This document shows, piece by piece, positions 5,873 through 7,178 of a DNA stretch of 7,178 bases. The notes under the pieces are model-generated. The model had not been told where the DNA came from, searched no databases, and saw nothing but the letters and a program-made list of their open reading frames with translations. The first letter of the stretch is position 1. The number at the start of each line of letters is the position of its first letter. A program made the position numbers and the translations under genes. Source of the DNA: Conexibacter sp. (GTDB lineage: Bacteria > Actinomycetota > Thermoleophilia > Solirubrobacterales > Solirubrobacteraceae). The stretch spans positions 1 through 7,178 of the forward strand of contig JAOPZG010000265.1 of NCBI GenBank assembly GCA_025964215.1. Reading direction: 5' to 3'.

Positions 5873-6831
5873 GCACCTATGAGATCGACGTGACGCGTGA
5901 GGGGCGCTTCGTGCTCGCTCTGGAGCAGAGCCTCGGGGCGTTCCGGTGCACCTCGGGGCTGGAGGCCGCGTGCCACGCGGCGCTGCGCACCAGCGGGAAG
6001 CTCCTGCGGCCGCGGATCCTGCTGACGATGGCGGGCGCCGGCAGCGGGGACCCGGTGTCGGGGCAGGCGATCGACGCCGCGGTGGCCGTCGAGCTGATGC
6101 ACCTCGCGAGCCTGGCCCACGACGACGTCATGGACACGGCGGAGACGCGCCGGTCGCAGCCCGCGGTGCAGGCGGCGTTCGGCACCACCGCCGCGCTCCT
6201 GGCCGGCGGCCGGCTGGTCGCCCGGGGCCTCGAGCTGGTGGCCCCGCTGGGGCCGGAGCTGGCCGTCGCGTATGCGACGACGGCGTCGGAGATGTGCGAG
6301 GGGCAGATGCTCGAGCTGCAGACGGCAGGCGACGTCGGCCGTACGGAGGACCAGTACTTCGCCGCCATCGCCGGCAAGACCGCGGCGCTGTTCGCGTTGG
6401 CCGGGCGCGCCGGTGCCCTCGTCGCCCGGCACGACCGGTCGTTGGTCGAGGAGGCGACCCGCTTCGGTCGCGAGCTGGGCCTCGCCTATCAGCTCGTCGA
6501 CGACCTGCTGGACCTCACCGCCACGACGGAGCAGCTCGGGAAGCCCGTCTGCGCCGATGTCCACGCCGGCGTCTACACCCTGCCGCTGATCCTCGCGATG
6601 GCGCGCGAGCCCGCGTTGGGCGCGCTGCTCGGCGGCGACGTCGAACCGGCCGGCGTGCGCCGGATCGCCGAGCTCGTCCGGACGAGCGGGGCGCTGGAGG
6701 CGTGCTGCGACGCGGCTCAAGCGCACCTCGACGGTGCGCGAGACGCGCTCATGCTCACACCGTCGCCGATGCCCCTGGTGCCGATCCTCGATCAGGTCGA
6801 GGCGATGCTCGACGACGTCCGCCGTGCCTAG
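5869..6831 (+). CDS. Polyprenyl diphosphate synthase (trans-type, class I)
   Basis: The enzyme condenses isopentenyl diphosphate with an allylic diphosphate to make all-trans prenyl diphosphates. The 320 residues carry the first aspartate-rich motif DDVMD (85-89, in SLAHDDVMDTAETRR), the second DDLLD (211-215, in AYQLVDDLLD), Lys170-Thr171, and GKP at 224-226. The residues four and five before the first motif are Ser81 and Ala80. Small side chains there, instead of the Phe/Tyr of farnesyl or geranylgeranyl synthases, usually mean longer products, so a C30 or longer chain is likely; the exact length cannot be read. Some usual residues differ: GKR near the N-terminus reads GKL (43-45), the Asp of the AGD motif is Gly114, and the usual GK before TLP is GV (235-236). 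The last change I recall from actinobacterial GrcC-like enzymes. The gene is coupled to the lipoprotein upstream and to a reductase downstream, which fits menaquinone side-chain or related isoprenoid synthesis. Confidence 0.88.
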   Translation: MSTYEIDVTREGRFVLALEQSLGAFRCTSGLEAACHAALRTSGKLLRPRILLTMAGAGSGDPVSGQAIDAAVAVELMHLASLAHDDVMDTAETRRSQPAVQAAFGTTAALLAGGRLVARGLELVAPLGPELAVAYATTASEMCEGQMLELQTAGDVGRTEDQYFAAIAGKTAALFALAGRAGALVARHDRSLVEEATRFGRELGLAYQLVDDLLDLTATTEQLGKPVCADVHAGVYTLPLILAMAREPALGALLGGDVEPAGVRRIAELVRTSGALEACCDAAQAHLDGARDALMLTPSPMPLVPILDQVEAMLDDVRRA

Positions 6832-7178
6832 TCGCGCGGACGTCGAGATCGCGGTGGTCGGCGCCGGCCCGGCCGGGAGCACGTGCGCGATCCACCTGCT
6901 CGAGCGCGGCCATCAGGTCGTGATCCTCGATCAGTCAGCGTTCCCACGCGACAAGCCGTGCGGCGACGGCCTGACCTCGTCCGCCGTCGCGGCGCTCGAA
7001 CGGCTGGGCCTCGGGCACGTCATCGCCGACCACCAGCCGATCGTGGGCCTCCGCGCCGTCGAGCGGCATGGAAGCGAGGTCACGAAGCGCTTCTCGGTGC
7101 GGCCTGGAGGTGTCGCCGCCGCGTGCGTCCCGCGCGCGGTGCTGGACGACGCGCTGCTCACGGAGGCGCTCGGCCGAG
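6824..7178 (+). CDS. FAD-dependent geranylgeranyl-reductase-family enzyme, N-terminal part, cut at right edge
   Basis: The 118 residues visible begin with a Rossmann FAD-binding motif, VVGAGPAGS (11-19), with Asp36 at the end of the second strand for the ribose. The family hallmark KPCGDGL follows at 44-50, and then VPRAVLDDALLTEA (102-115), the usual arginine-containing helix. Members of this group (geranylgeranyl reductases, archaeal lipid reductases, mycobacterial menaquinone reductase MenJ) saturate double bonds of prenyl chains. The start is inferred to be the GTG at 6824-6826: it gives a short, normal lead into the FAD motif and overlaps the synthase stop by eight bases. There is no strong ribosome-binding site, so translation probably depends on the upstream gene. 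Adjacency to a long-chain prenyl synthase argues for a prenyl-chain substrate over other flavoprotein roles such as halogenation or hydroxylation. The C-terminal substrate domain is outside the window. Confidence 0.85.
   Translation, partial: MPSRADVEIAVVGAGPAGSTCAIHLLERGHQVVILDQSAFPRDKPCGDGLTSSAVAALERLGLGHVIADHQPIVGLRAVERHGSEVTKRFSVRPGGVAAACVPRAVLDDALLTEALGR

Noticed and set aside
1..7178. CRISPR arrays, tRNA or rRNA genes, insertion sequences
   Set aside because: No regularly spaced repeats, transposase motifs, terminal inverted repeats or RNA gene signatures were seen; nearly all the sequence is occupied by the genes listed.

Overview
The window is very GC-rich, with strongly GC-biased third codon positions, so spurious open frames run antisense to almost every real gene. 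The genes resemble those of high-GC Actinomycetota. A Thermoleophilia/Solirubrobacterales-like source is possible, but that placement is only an impression from protein style and was not tested.

Layout, left to right. (1) 2-376 (+) is the C-terminal end of a heme A synthase (CtaA/COX15), cut by the window edge. (2) 377-665 has no intact gene. Its right part, 474-665, stays in frame with the next gene and looks like the missing N-terminus of a cytochrome P450, interrupted by one TAG at 606-608. (3) 666-1715 (+) is the rest of that P450, with intact heme-binding, ExxR and PERF-type motifs but an abnormal I-helix motif. (4) 1712-4974 (-) is a two-gene MacB/LolCDE-type ABC transporter. A 231-residue ATPase is followed, through an ATGA stop/start overlap, by an 856-residue permease with two FtsX-type halves. 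The permease and P450 converge, and their stop codons share one CTAG. (5) 4975-5161 is a divergent intergenic region with two short palindromes. (6) 5162-7178 (+) is a tightly packed operon: a secreted lipoprotein, a polyprenyl diphosphate synthase starting inside the lipoprotein stop (ATGA), and an FAD-dependent geranylgeranyl-reductase-family enzyme. The last starts at a GTG inside the synthase gene and runs off the window.

How the genes may work together. The synthase plus reductase pair is what is expected for making and then partly saturating a long prenyl chain, for example a menaquinone tail as in the mycobacterial grcC1/menJ neighbourhood, or another isoprenoid lipid. The translationally coupled lipoprotein and the divergent exporter suggest, without proving, that the product or a related lipid is handled at the outer face of the membrane. 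Nothing here is an unmistakable new system. The most notable points are the stop-interrupted P450 with its degenerate I-helix and the lipoprotein/prenyl-synthase coupling.
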